Below, one piece after another: positions 46,131-57,790 of a DNA stretch of 64,000 nt. The notes beneath the pieces were generated by a model. The model made no database searches. It was given only the letters and a program-made list of their open reading frames with translations, and had not been told where the DNA came from. How positions within the stretch are numbered: the first letter of the stretch is position 1; every line of letters begins with the position of its first letter. This stretch comes from Brienomyrus brachyistius (Eukaryota; Chordata; Actinopteri; Osteoglossiformes; Mormyridae): the NCBI RefSeq assembly GCF_023856365.1, contig NC_064540.1, positions 1 through 64,000 of the forward strand. Direction: 5' to 3'. A program made the position numbers and the translations under genes.

Positions 46131-47184
46131 GAAAGATTCCATGTGGAGATATTTAACAGCTTTATTAGTTACAGATTGTAGACTGGTATTACACATTGTA
46201 TGGGGGAAGATCAGACTAGTTTACAGAAAAGCTGCAGCTGAACTGCATAAACTAATTTTCATTTTGCGGTTTGACCACTTTATTATGGGGTTTATCATAC
46301 TTAAATTATTCAAATTCACTTGGATTAACGTTACAACATAATCAGGGCAGTTGAATACAGGACACATACTTTGAATTTTAAACGAAGGATTTTAATTTAA
46401 GATTGCAAATGCTTAATTTACTTTAAAGGCAACACTGTAAACTGTAAAAAAAAAAAAAAAACGTAAAGCATGCATTTCCTGTTGTAAGAACTGTACAGAA
46501 ACATGATTTTATTTCTGGTCATAACTGCAAAAGTGAGGTTTTTAACACATTTTAGTGACAGAAGAAAGATATTTAGGCCATATGGAAAAAGTGGATGAAA
46601 TAAAACTTTTATGTATTTTCTGGTCTCAGTAGGCTGTTTGCAGACATTTTGTACGCATTTTTACATTACAACGTTCATGCATAATACAAATGCAATGAAA
46701 ATGGACTAGTAACACTTTTATATGATCTTTTATCTTATATTAGTTTTGATTAAAACGCATTCCCCACTGGCAACCAGCTAACGCTAACTGAATGGCTGCA
46801 TCCCAAACCCTTATTCATGCCACCCTCCCTCGGTATCTTTCCGTCACACCCAAAGTTTTTTGCGATTCTAGATGTTGAAGTGACGTCCCAATGAATTAGG
46901 AAATGAGTGACCGAGGGCCAATTTTTGTTCAAATTACCCCTTTGTTGATATGATTTGATGATTTTTAACCATTTTCACCAAACAGGTAGCCAATAATCAA
47001 ATAACACAAAACTAGATACAATGTTCAGTTTACTGTATGTAACCCATGATAAACAATCTATTTGTATGACTTTTGATTAGTTTTATCATTAATTCTCATC
47101 TCCATAACACCTGCTATAGGTTAGATGAAATAGTTTCGTTTATTACCGAAATAAATGGCAATATAATAAAACTGATGATCAACT

Positions 47185-47860
47185 TATTGTCGGACCTGCT
47201 TCCGCATATTTGGTTAAGAGAGGAGCTGAGCTGTCAACTGACCACCACATTGTGGTGAGTTGGATCCGATGGCGCAGGAAGATGCTGGACAGACCTTGTA
47301 GACCTGAACACATAGTGATGATATGTTGCGAGCGTCTGGCGGAGGCCCCTGACCTGGGATCTTTAATTCACACCTCCAGCAGAACTTCTGTTACATCCCG
47401 AGGAAGTCAGGGACATTGAGCCATGGGACATGTTCTGGTACACCATTGCTGAGGAGCTGTGGCCGTAAGGTTGCTGGTGCCTGTCATGGGGGAAATCCCC
47501 GAACCCGGTGGTGGACACGTGCGGTGAAGGGCGCTGTCAGGCTGAAGAAGGAGGCCGTCCGAGCTTGGTCACCTTGGTCGACCTCGAAAAGGTTCTGGCA
47601 AACCTTCGACCGATTCAGGAAGGAGGAAGCAAAGATACAGAAGGGATGGAGAACTGTTCTCCTCAAATGGGGATATAATCAGACAGTGGAATGAATATTT
47701 CGAGGATCTCCTGAATGCCACTTGCCTTGGAGGAAGTAGAGCTGGAAGACTCAGAGGGGGATTTGCCCATCTCTAGGGATGAGGTCACTGAAGTCGTCAA
47801 AATCTCTTTGGTGTAAGTCTCTGGGAGTGGATTAGACAAACCCTGAGTTCTTGAAAGTGA
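47185..47860 (+). pseudogene. Remnant of a LINE ORF2, endonuclease end and linker
   Basis: A fragment with ELSTDHHIVVSWIRWRRKML at 47220-47285 shows the TDHH/SDHH end motif of an apurinic-type endonuclease of non-LTR retrotransposons. It is followed downstream by GRKVAGACHGGNPRTRWWTR and a piece with 'cgaggatctcctgaatgcca'. The segments lie in different frames and are separated by stops and internal deletions, so the copy is dead. It contains no reverse-transcriptase catalytic motif. I recall near-identical sequence as abundant in teleost genomes, but the clade is uncertain. Confidence 0.75.
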
Positions 47861-47924
47861 CATAATGGGTCACATCTGCATCCCTGCCTTATGGGGAATG
47901 AAATGCTCATTACTATCTGCTTGA

Positions 47925-48095
47925 AGGGTGGCATGGTGGTACACTGTGTGGAGTTTGCATGTTTTCCCCATATGAATGTGCCCTGCGATGGGTTGGTGCC
48001 CCATCCTGGGTTGCACCCTGCCTTGCACCCGTAGCTTTCAGGATAGGTTCTGGACCCTCTGCGACACTGACAATGGATGGATATCGGTTTGAAAG
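47925..48095 (+). mobile_element. Decayed copy of the ATGGATGG SINE, internally deleted
   Basis: 'ggcatggtggtacac' jumps directly to 'tgtggagtttgcatgttttc', then 'tgcgatgggttggtgcccca' and 'gacaatggatggatatcgg'. It has the same order as the SINE at 43563-43858 with the middle missing. Confidence 0.7.
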
Positions 48096-48146
48096 CAATA
48101 TTCTTGACCGCTTTGTTTTTGCTGCAACGAGGAACTGATTTTCAGA

Positions 48147-48169
48147 TAGGGTTAGGGTTAGGGTTAGGG
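48147..48169 (+). repeat. Short interstitial telomere-like repeat
   Basis: 'tagggttagggttaggg' is close to four TTAGGG units. It is too short to imply a chromosome end. Confidence 0.85.
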
Positions 48170-48316
48170 AATCCCATATGTTTGAGTTACAATATAGAAA
48201 TTTCATTCCACTTACTAGTAGCTAATTTGCTGAAATGGTTTGCAAATGGCTGTTTTGATTCTTATGCATCTTGGACTTCAATGATCATGCCCCTGCCAAT
48301 CTTTCAATCCATCGCA

Positions 48317-49015
48317 GGACACTCACATACACTCACATTGTCACATACAGTCAGATACACTCACATACAGTCACATACACTCACATACACTCACATACAG
48401 TCACATACAGTCACATACACTCACATACAGTCATATACAGTCACATACACTCACATACACTCACATACACTCACATTGTCACACACATTCACATACACTC
48501 ACATACAGTCAAATAAACTCACATACAGTCACATACACTCACATACACTCACAATGTCACACACATTCACATACACTCACATACACTCACATACAGTCAA
48601 ATAAACTCACATACAGTCACATACACTCACATACACTCACATACAGTCACACAGTCACACACATTCACATACAGTCACATACACTCATATACACTCACAT
48701 ACAGTCACATACACTCACATACAGTCAAATAAACTCACATACAGTCACATACACTCACATTGTCACATACACTCACATACACTTCCATACAATCACATAC
48801 AGTCAAATAAACTCACATACAGTCACATACACTCACATTGACTCAAATACACTCACATAGTCACATACACTCACATACAGTCACATACACTCACATTGAC
48901 TCAAATACACTCACATACAGTCATATACACAGTCATATACACTCACATACAGTCACATACACTCACATACAGTCATATACACTCACATACAGTCACATAC
49001 ACTCACATACACTCA
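48317..49015. repeat. ~10-bp tandem array, about 700 bp
   Basis: Built from alternating decamers of the type CACATACACT and CACATACAGT, with occasional 'cattgtcacacacatt' and 'caaataaact' variants that recur in the same order, giving a higher-order pattern. It starts straight after 'catcgcaggacactcacata', which resembles a segment in a fish repeat seen unexpanded at 57338. The His/Thr/Ser-rich frames are spurious. Confidence 0.95.
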
Positions 49016-49249
49016 GAGATGCCATTCTGAATCATCTTCAAAATTTGTATCAACTATAACTTTGAGCTTAGAAAAGTCAGAATTTAATTGAAATCCATGC
49101 TGAAATGCATGTTAGTGTAACTCTTTACACTGGCAGCAAAAATTTGTGATACATTGATGTATTATTGATATATTTAACTTTTGTGTCTGACACATTTACA
49201 ACTGTACCTTTGCAGTAATAATGTTATGTATGCTGATATATTACCTGTA

Positions 49250-49326
49250 GCAGACTCCAGTCCGCCAGTGACCTTGGGCGGACCCTGAAAACTGGTTTAA
49301 AGTGGAAGAATGGGTGGATGGATGAT
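49250..49326 (+). mobile_element. 3' end of an ATGGATGG-type SINE
   Basis: Only the tail remains: 'ccttgggcggaccctgaaaa', 'ctggtttaaagtgg' and 'gggtggatggatga'. A similar tail relic lies at about 36960-37050. Confidence 0.5.
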
Positions 49327-50399
49327 TATAGGTGTTTTCTAATCATGAAAATGAACATTTCATTAATTATATATCCATGTGTGTAGTAAGAATGATATAT
49401 AACATAAAACATTATTTTCAGGGGTGTAGCCAGATATTGTACTATGATCTGGCCAGACTTGACCCAATTATTTTAGCTGGGGTAGCAATGAGGTACATTT
49501 TGTATATTTCATTAATGGGGGGGGGGTTACTCCAATCAATTTTGCCACAATTGCCTGATCAACATTGGGCACCTCTGGTCTTTACAGAATGTTATATATT
49601 TATAAGAGCTGTGTTTCGCAAACACCACAAGGAGGAGGCAGAGATTCAAAATGCTATAGGAATCCAACAAGGACACTGGGGCAAGTGATCAAGGTGCCTT
49701 GTTTACCTCAGTCCTCATAGCTAAAGGCTGCTAAGAAGGGGATCCTGCCAGAACTCATTTAATGTCATGCATGCTTTATAAAGCACTGACCAGACTCAAA
49801 TATTCATAGACAACTTTCTGTTCAGTTGAGTTGAAGCCCTATACACACCCCCTTTAAAAAGTAGCTATGGGGTAACATTTGACGCAGGTTAATGCAGACT
49901 ATTTAAGGGTCATAACAGAGGAAAGGAATCCCAGAGACTTATATGGGCTACCCACATCGAGCTTTTTCACCTGCTGCTCAGTGTCATACGTAGCGAAGTC
50001 ACATTTAAAGCGTGCTTGACCGGGACCAAGGTCTTTTCCCTTTAGAGCCTGTTCTCAAGTTATTCTTCACCTCCTATCAATTTTCGCTCCTTCACACTTC
50101 GGATGGTTTTCAAGCGCAACTATATTAATGTCCCTCCAAACGAGTCACACCCATCATCTCGAGTATAGCGAGGCAGAGAAGCAGGCAGGTTCTCATGAAA
50201 CAGCCAACTCTCGCCAACACCCCACTCACAAATAAGTAATCAGCTCACCCACCCGCAAGGTTTCTCCCGTTATATATTTAGAAAATTTATAGTTAGATAA
50301 ATTTAACACTTTCCCATTTGTCATTGTCAATCTGACAAGGGGCCAGACAGTAATTGGCTGAGGGAGAACTAAGAAATACACTAAAGTTACACTACTACA

Positions 50400-50600
50400 G
50401 AAAGCGGGTTAATAATCAGAATAGCATTGAAAAGGGATTTTAATGCGACGTAGTGAGAGAGAGGGTGGAGAAGGTGGGTACTGACGAGCAACACGCACAG
50501 AGCGAGAAGGAGGGAGTCTTCTGGCCTCCCTTTCGCGTCCCATCCCGTCCCTTCGCGGAGCTGCGACCCAGTCTCCAGTTATTCCAGGAATGTGCGGAAC
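50400..50600 (+). promoter_or_regulatory. snta1: snta1 promoter and 5' UTR
   Basis: Just upstream of the start codon the sequence turns GC- and CpG-rich, and this continues through exon 1 to about 51000. There is a purine-rich 'gtgagagagagggtggag' tract at about 50450. No TATA box at a convincing spacing was seen. The transcription start is not defined by sequence. Confidence 0.45.
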
Positions 50601-50886
50601 ATGGCCGCCGGCATGAAGGCGCAGAAGACTGGGCTACTTGAGCTCCGGGTTTCTGCCGAGCGCTGGGTGCGAGTGTTAGCCTGCCTGACTGAAGAAGCGC
50701 TCACTGTGGGTCCCGGGGACACCGCCGTAGAGCCCGCCGCCCCGAACAGCAGCCCGCCCGGCGCAGTGAACGGAGATCCGTCCAACATCTGCTCCAATCC
50801 CCCTGTGCCCGAAACGATCACAAACGTCAAACGCACCGTGCGGGTCGTCAAGCAGGATGTGGGAGGACTGGGAATCAGCATTAAAG
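50601..50886 (+). CDS. snta1: snta1 (alpha-1-syntrophin) coding exon 1
   Basis: Alpha-1-syntrophin is a cytoplasmic adaptor of the dystrophin complex at the muscle membrane. It links dystrophin to nitric oxide synthase, ion channels and aquaporin. This exon encodes 95 residues from MAAGMKAQKTGLLELRVSAE, the first half of the split PH1 domain, then a variable Pro/Asn-rich loop. It ends with VRVVKQDVGGLGISIKG, the start of the PDZ domain with its GLGISI carboxylate-binding loop. The family reads TGLLELR at the start and GGLGISIKGG here. ATG 50601 is chosen because GLLELR follows it at the expected distance. Donor GTACTT follows in phase 1. Alpha is preferred to beta by its N terminus and by its position next to cbfa2t2. 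Confidence 0.9.
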
Positions 50887-52865
50887 GTACTTTGTAACTT
50901 TTTGTTTTGAAAGCAATTTCCGACTAAAGTTACGAGTTTAACGCGCTACTGCGCGGTTCTGCGTCCAGTCCCGTAACCTTCCAGGTCCGCGGCGATCAGT
51001 TTTATTTTCTCCAAATAAATGGATTAATGCATTAGGACCTTCCAGGGTTTTTGTAATTTCGTTCAAATGCTTCTGTCAATCTTTTTGTAACAAAAACACT
51101 TCCAGGGCTGCGAGTAACACTTGACACAAAGGAGTTTTTTATAGCTTCTGTCTGCAACAAGTTTAATGGCAACTTTTTCAGCTGCTGCCATATTCGGAGC
51201 AGTTCTGCGTATTTGCGGTAGAAGTAAATGCTGGAAACGAAAGTGGCAAAATCACGGAAAGCGATTCTGTCAGTATTCGCAGGAAAAAAAAGATTCGATT
51301 CGATGGCTTTTGGTTTAACAGAACGCCTTGAATAAGTGCGAAAAGTATGTATATAGAGGGGTTGCGTTGCTGTCATTAAATACTTAGAGGTTTACCGTTA
51401 ATCAATGAACCGCAATAAAAAGGTTATTTGGAAAGATGCATCTTTTAATAATGTTATTGACAGCCTGATCAAGTTATAGCTATAAGCTCATTTAGGCCCA
51501 CTTTAAGTGCGACTATCTTGTCCGCATGTTCATGCGATAGAAGACATAACTTAGAATAGTGATAATAATCTTTATACGGGACATTTGATATGGAGCATAA
51601 ATATTTGCATCCTTGAACTGAATTGCATAATCAGAAGCTCGAGAACTTGAGACAAAACTACAAGTACTGGAAATGGCTTTGCTGTTTTCCCCTTTTGTAT
51701 CTGGCTGAATGGGGGCGGCTGGAATTTGCGCCCACCCAGATCTCCACATCTGCATTCTTTCTGTGTGTCCTTTGGATCACTGTCTGGAGCTTCATGATAA
51801 TACTTTTGCTTTGGCTCCTCCTGATCTCGACATCCCAGAGAGTTTGTTGAGGCAGCGTTACGGTGATCGTCCCGATTGCCGTGTGCGCTGCATTCCTCTC
51901 ATCGCCGGGGGAAGCGCGCATTACACCCCGCTGCACAAAGCGCTCCACCGTAGAACAAACTAATTTCTGTTTGGCAATTAAGAAAAAACGGACGTATTAC
52001 AGAGACAACATGGTATAAATAAACACCATATTTACATGTAAACACGTATAGTATATTTATAATCGAAATCTTTAAATTACATCATTAAAACATTAAATTG
52101 CGAGAGTTTTTGTTGCGTTTCATTTCGACCGAACGGTCAGCTATGGATTACGTTTGTTTAAGGTTTGAGGTTTCACGAGATATATAATATATATTTCATT
52201 ATATATTAATTATTATTATATACTATAATAGTGGGACATATGTAAACAGGTACACTCAAAGCAGGCTGCAGTAAATTTAGTTAGGTCTGCAATATGAAAG
52301 CATTAACTGTATCTTAGATGTGAATGGGAAGATCAGGCTGTCATCTGGCTGCCTTATGTGGACAGCTGACATGCAGCTCCCAGAATCCTTTGGGTGCTGA
52401 CCATCTCCACACACAGTTTCATGGGAGAAGACCAGCCTGGTCATGTTTATTTTTGGGGTGTTCACCCTGGCATGCAGAGTGTGTCATCTGCACTTGGCAT
52501 CAGTCAGGGAAGAGATAGAGGAAGATATGTAGGCAGAGGTCATAAGATGAAAGGGGTCACCTTTCAATTTAAAAAACATTCAGTAGTTTGTAACACAGTT
52601 AACAGATGTTGCCTTCAGAGTCCAGATTCTGAGGTGCCATTGGTACTAACTGTACTGATTATGGATTACTACAGCCACCATTGAAAAATAATGCTACTTA
52701 AAATAATGTTCACCATCACTCCCTGATAATTGGCACCGAGTTTGTCAGAAAATTTCCATGTAATATTTCCTGTTAAATGACATGAAAAATAAAGCAGTTT
52801 ATCCAGTGAATGTCTGGTGGTCTTGTGAAACGTTCACACTCAGGTAAGGTGCATTTTCGACAAGA

Positions 52866-53145
52866 TGCCTGTCAGTCTCAGTCTGTAACTCTCATATTTG
52901 ACTGTATGTCTGTCAGTCGCAGTCTGTAATTCTCATATTCGTCAGGATGCCTGTCAGTCGCAGTCCGTAACTCTCATATTCGTCAGGATGTCTGTCAGTC
53001 GCAGTCTGTAACTCTCATATTTGACAAGATGTCTGTCAGTTGCAGTCCGTAACCCTCATATTCGACAGGATGTCTGTCAGTCGCAGTCTGTAACTCTCAT
53101 ATTCAACAGGATGTCTGTCAGTTGCAGTCTGTAACTCTCATTTCT
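52866..53145. repeat. 41-bp minisatellite, about 7 copies
   Basis: The unit starts 'gtctgtcagtcgcagtctgt' and continues 'aactctcatattcgacaggat', repeating every 41 bases. Variants are scattered point changes (gcctgtc, tccgtaac, ttgacaag). Confidence 0.94.
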
Positions 53146-53794
53146 GCATCTCACATTCCCATGTGATTTGGATCAGCAGGAAATGCAAACATGGATTCCT
53201 TTTTGAGCAAAAGTGACAATGTCATCATGTTTACAATGTTAATCTTGCTAGTAGACATGAGCTTCACTGTCAGGGCAGTAGGTTAAAAAGTCTTGTAGAG
53301 ATGCCTGGTCCTGCTGGGTTTTAATCACTTGGGACAGTTTTTAGATAGAGTGAGCACCTAAACCCAGTGGATACTCTTAACCCACAAGTTACTTTCTTAT
53401 CAGAACCCTGACAGATCTAAAAACATACTTGGGGGTCTTTGCAAGGACTGGAACCCCTAATTGCTTCAGGGGTACCGGATAAATGACTGAGCCTGCACTC
53501 GGACCCGTGCTTCGTCAGACAGGACCCCAAAGAGAGCAAGATGGGATATGTGGGAAAAAAAACATTCCATTGCACAAATATCCACACATAAGCAAAGCAT
53601 CATTTCATTTAAACACAGCAAATAATTAAATGTTACCCATATATTCAATAATGTGACTTAAGGTCAATACGTAGGTTAATAACTTGGAGTAATACTATGC
53701 AAACCCTCCCTAGTATAGAGATATTTACACCACTGATCTAGTTTAATCTTTTTTAAAAGAACTCATTAGAAAAATCGTAGTCTTAGCTGTTGTG

Positions 53795-53912
53795 AAGGAC
53801 TGGTATCCTGGCCAGGGTGTACACCTGCCTCGTACTCTGGGCTGTCTGGGATAGTCTTCAGGACCCTTGTGACCTGGACGAACATTTGGAAGATGCATGG
53901 ATGGATAGATAG
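53795..53912 (+). mobile_element. Decayed SINE tail
   Basis: 'gaaggactggtatcctggcc', 'tgtctgggatagtcttcagg' and 'gcatggatggatag' are in the same order as the 3' part of the SINE at 43563. Confidence 0.55.
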
Positions 53913-54056
53913 TCTTGGCTATTTGAAATTAGGTTTTTCTTTACATAATACAACTTTACTTCAAACAGCCAAATCTAAAGCCCTTAAATTACCAGGAATC
54001 ATGTTACTCTAGGAACGTTCATTGGTTTTTTTTGAAAGGAACTGTTGTCTTCTCAG

Positions 54057-54242
54057 GAGGGAAGGAGAACAAGATGCCCATTCTCATCTCCAAGATTTTC
54101 AAAGGGCTCGCGGCCGATCAAACCGAGGCCCTGTACGTGGGGGATGCCATCCTCTCTGTCAACGGCAACGACCTGCGGGAAGTCACGCACGACGAGGCTG
54201 TCCAGGCCCTGAAGAAGACGGGCAAGGAAGTCATTCTGGAAG
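54057..54242 (+). CDS. snta1: snta1 coding exon 2, rest of PDZ domain
   Basis: Encodes [40 protein letters not shown] and [20 protein letters not shown] plus E. This is the body of the syntrophin PDZ domain, including strand B/C, the GDAILSVNG turn and the helix HDEAVQALK whose first His contacts the ligand in class I PDZ domains. The acceptor is 'ttctcag', the donor GTAGGC. Its 186 bases run phase 1 to phase 1, and the next codon should be Val (EVKYMK in the family). The match to vertebrate syntrophin is near-perfect. The following exons (PH1 second half, PH2, SU domain) are not seen before 64000. Confidence 0.95.
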
Positions 54243-57200
54243 GTAGGCCGCAGAGTCAAGTGTATAGTGTGCTTGTCGCCCTCTGTGGAATGTTCACTCT
54301 GCCGTATTATGATAAACCATGCGCTGGTGGACCTCCCCAAAAAGATAAATAGGGTTGTCATGTATGCCTCTTAAAACTGAAAGCGATGAATAAAATGGTA
54401 CTTCTAACATCTGGAAGAGCCTCTAGGGACCTGATGTATCCAGTAAATATGGAGCGTTTGAAAGAGGAATTGCGCGCTCTCTTTAGAAACCTCTCTGCAC
54501 AAATAGTATAACAAAACATAGAGCTTGAACTCCACCCCATGAGCTGTGGGTTGGTATTAATGCTCTCACACTCAGCGCCTGCAAGGTTAACGTTAAAGGC
54601 TTGGATATCCAACTCAAAATAAAATGGAAAAAATACTGCAAGGAGCGTTTATGGTTTTTTTTTTTTTTTTGTACTTTAAATGACCTGTTATGACAAACCT
54701 GTTTGGCACATTCATCATGAACAGCTAAAGACGTACGGTCTTCTTCACTAAATTTCACTATGAGTGGCTGCTGTTCCATCCACATATTGCAGAATGAGGC
54801 AGATTTATAATGTGTGTGTTTTTTAGCGTATGGGATGATGGGACGAGGAAGCCTGTATGAGATTGTATGAGGAGAAGAATATCTGGGTAGGTAGGACTGT
54901 GACTGATTTCACGTGCAGGACAAGAACGTCAGTGGTACTTATTATTGCACATAATCAAGTTGCACTGGTTAAAATGATATGCGGCCTGTGTACATGTGGA
55001 CATGATTAAGTGTTGTGTGACGGAGACGTGTTCCGTTTCCGCTATCTGGGTTATTTTAGTGGAGTACTTGTCGAAAACCCACTGAGCTCAGCCCAGCTGT
55101 CCATCAGAACTCAAAGGTCAATAAGCCCCAACCTCTCTTGCTTTTACTGCACTGTAGGAATGTCAGGAAACTCACCGTTTTGCCAGTTGTTAAATGCCAC
55201 CCACTTCCTTCAGTCTGTGACACCTCATTCGCTTTATATTTGTGCCTGAAGTGCTGCGGCAGTCACTGCTGACCAGGGTCTCACTGATCCCTCCATACAA
55301 GCTGATGGTGGTGGGCAGTTTCTCGCTGAAATACTGGAAGAGCATTAAGCAGACGTTGGCCTGTTACCTGTAGGTAACATCACGGTTCAGTGTCGGCCAT
55401 CTTCAGTCACACCGGACGGATGCAGTTATTTATTTTGGGCTGGCATTCAATTAGCACATAATCTATATTATGCAACCAGTCATGTGAGTCTCTGAGGGTA
55501 GCGCAGCTTTTTATTTTTGCTTGTTTTGCTTGGTTGTTAAATTCCCTCCTTGTTTATAGCGGAGGTCGAATTACATTAAGTGTGTATTTCTAAGCTGTGC
55601 ATTACTATCATTCTTGGTTAAATTATCAAGAGATAACCCCGTTCTTTTTAGTTTATCTTACATGTCATCCATGATCCATCTGCTTAGCCTTATCTTTCTG
55701 TTATCTATTTTAAAAAACATTTAAAATGTAAAATTAGGTTTATGCCGTTCATTTGTTATTCAGGCGTTGTTCAATATTATCCTTTCCTATAGCACATTTG
55801 AAAACGATCTGGTAAATGAAACCAGCAAGGAAGTGTGTTGTCCTCCAGGCCAGAGAGCAATGATAAGGCTTTGAAATCTGGGGTGGGAACCAACTGTTGT
55901 CAGGCACTGCCTGATTCAACCCAGCTTTCTATTGGTTACTTTTTGGCCTATGGCAGGAGGCCTCAGCTGTTAACGGGAGCTTCCAAACCTGCACATTGTC
56001 AATCACAGCCTGGTCGAATGTAGCGAGTAACAGTGACACTTCACATTCAGTGGTCGCTCCGAATGATAACCACGCCGCAGCTGCACTGAGTTTTATGTCC
56101 ATCACCATGAATTACTGAGTGTGGGGGAAAAAGGGGATCAAGAATTAATGTTTGGATTGCAGGGGGCACCCACTGTCTGATTAATGTCTCTGTGCTGATA
56201 GGTTGACAGAGGCTTGACAAGGAAGGAGAGAGTATATTTTGATATATGGCGAACCACAACTCAAGCTAAATATTTTAACTTGAACCCTACTCTTTATACC
56301 GGCAGGACTGAGGCAGGAGGTAGACTGATGAAACTGTAAATCACAGCATTTTAGCAATAGGGCCTCAGCTGGCTTCAGTGAGAGACTGCAATGTCAGAGA
56401 CTTAAGGTCTTAGAGCTGACTGGTGTCTCCTTCCATCTGTCTGTTGATTTATTGGGTGGTAAAATAAGTTGACAACAGCTAATTGTTAATAAGAGAAACC
56501 AGGCTTCAAAGGCGTTGGTTGGGAACACTGTTGAATCAGCTTCAACATTAGAGGAACCAATCAAGTATTCTGGGATTTAAGCAGTTGATGACATCACATT
56601 ATAATCCTTGTTGCTGTGGGTTTTCAAACCTCATTCTCCCACCGCTGGTTTTAAGGACCTTAACAATGTGGCACCTCATTAACCGGCTGTAATATAAAGC
56701 ATCAGGTTAAAGTGCTGCATTAGAAGGTAGAGCAACATTGGTTGAATGTGAGTTTTTATTGGCTGAACTTACAATAACCTGTGTCTAATTTCAGAGTTAA
56801 TATCCTCAGTTGCAACTTTAGTAATGAACCTTGTATCAACATGAATTTATTCCTTTTTTTCAACATTTGCTGCTTCCACACATAGTGATTCAACATCTGC
56901 ATTAGAGGTGAAAGTTCACTGATGCTTAAGTATCACTATGGCACTGATCTATACAAGTCTAGGCCACACTCCCAGTCATGACCATGTTGTCACATGGTTT
57001 GGTCAGGTCCAATCACATTCAGGCGTGCTCCCTCATCCAGCGGAAGCGTAGGGGAAGGACAAAGTCTGGTACTGATTCTGTTCTTGTGGACCTGAAAACG
57101 GGTTTCTCTCTGTTTTCCTTTTTTGGCTTCACGTAGAAAAGTTGTGAAGCTGTGGCCTGCTTATCATTGCTAATTACCCCTTAGCATCACATCTTACTAT

Positions 57201-57304
57201 GTCACATATGTAGTGTTTAATGTTCTCCATTATGAGCAGTTTAGTGACTGGGCTTGCAAATAAGGCCGTGTTGGAAGGATATACCAGCGTTAGCTTTGAT
57301 CCTA

Positions 57305-57530
57305 GCAAGGATGGCAACATGGACGGGATGGCAGCCCATTGCAGGGCACATACTCACACATACAATCACGGGCAACTGAGAGGCGCCGATTCATCCAACT
57401 GCATGTCTTTGGGCTGCTGGTGGAAACCTGAGCAACCCAAGGAGGGCATGTGAAGTCCATATATACAGAGCAGGCATGGGATTCGTAGCCATGACCCGAG
57501 AGGCACGAGAATACAGCACTGCCCTCTTGA
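57305..57530 (-). mobile_element. Antisense SINE/LINE-type repeat
   Basis: Contains 'agcccattgcagggcacata', 'caactgcatgtctttgggct' and 'acctgagcaacccaaggagg', then 'ttcgtagccatgacccgag'. This is the antisense order of a SINE with its inverted tRNA head at the right end. It is the unexpanded counterpart of the segment that seeds the tandem array at 48317. Confidence 0.6.
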
Positions 57531-57570
57531 TTTTGTTTTATATGTTGGTTTGTAGGGGGTCACCTTACAG

Positions 57571-57790
57571 CAGGGGTGTCGAACTCCAGTCCTGGAGGAT
57601 TAGAGTCCTGTGTCGCTTAGTTCTTTCCCTGTTCCACCACAAATGATTCAGCTCAAGAGCTGTGTGGTAATTAGCACAATGAGTTGAATCAGGTGTGTTA
57701 CCTGAGGGGAAACCCAAAAATGTGCAGGGCTCCGCTCCCCCCCCCCCCCCCCCCCCCCCAGGACTGGAGTCTGACCCTCTTGCCTTAGAG
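57571..57790. mobile_element. MITE-like element with inverted ends and internal poly-C
   Basis: Left end 'caggggtgtcgaactccagt' with 'cctggag' is mirrored at the right by 'ccaggactggagtctgaccc'. Inside is 'aatcaggtgtgtt', the order I recall for a very common fish hAT-like non-autonomous element. A run of 24 C (57737-57760) sits immediately before the right end. Confidence 0.65.

Larger units (their letters stand above)
40221..50450. other. Intergenic region between the divergent genes cbfa2t2 and snta1
   Basis: About 10 kb with no recognised host gene. It holds two SINE families, a palindromic element, a LINE ORF2 remnant, a telomere-like stretch, a long ~10-bp tandem array and microsatellites, each listed separately. 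A non-repetitive AT-rich stretch at about 42940-43110 with homeodomain-like 'taattaatt' and octamer-like 'atgcaaaat' words could be regulatory. That is only a guess. Confidence 0.7.
50887..54056 (+). other. snta1 intron 1
   Basis: 3,170 bases, GT-AG. Contains an AT-rich palindromic stretch at about 52170-52235, a 41-bp minisatellite (52866-53145) and a decayed SINE tail (53795-53912). No exon is recognised. Confidence 0.85.

Noticed and set aside
47416..47694. Plus-strand frame of 92 residues that could be taken for a gene
   Set aside because: It is the linker part of a decayed LINE ORF2 with stops and deletions on both sides.
48077..49059. Plus-strand frames rich in His-Ser-His-Thr, up to 175 residues
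   Set aside because: Translation of the ~10-bp tandem array; all frames look alike.
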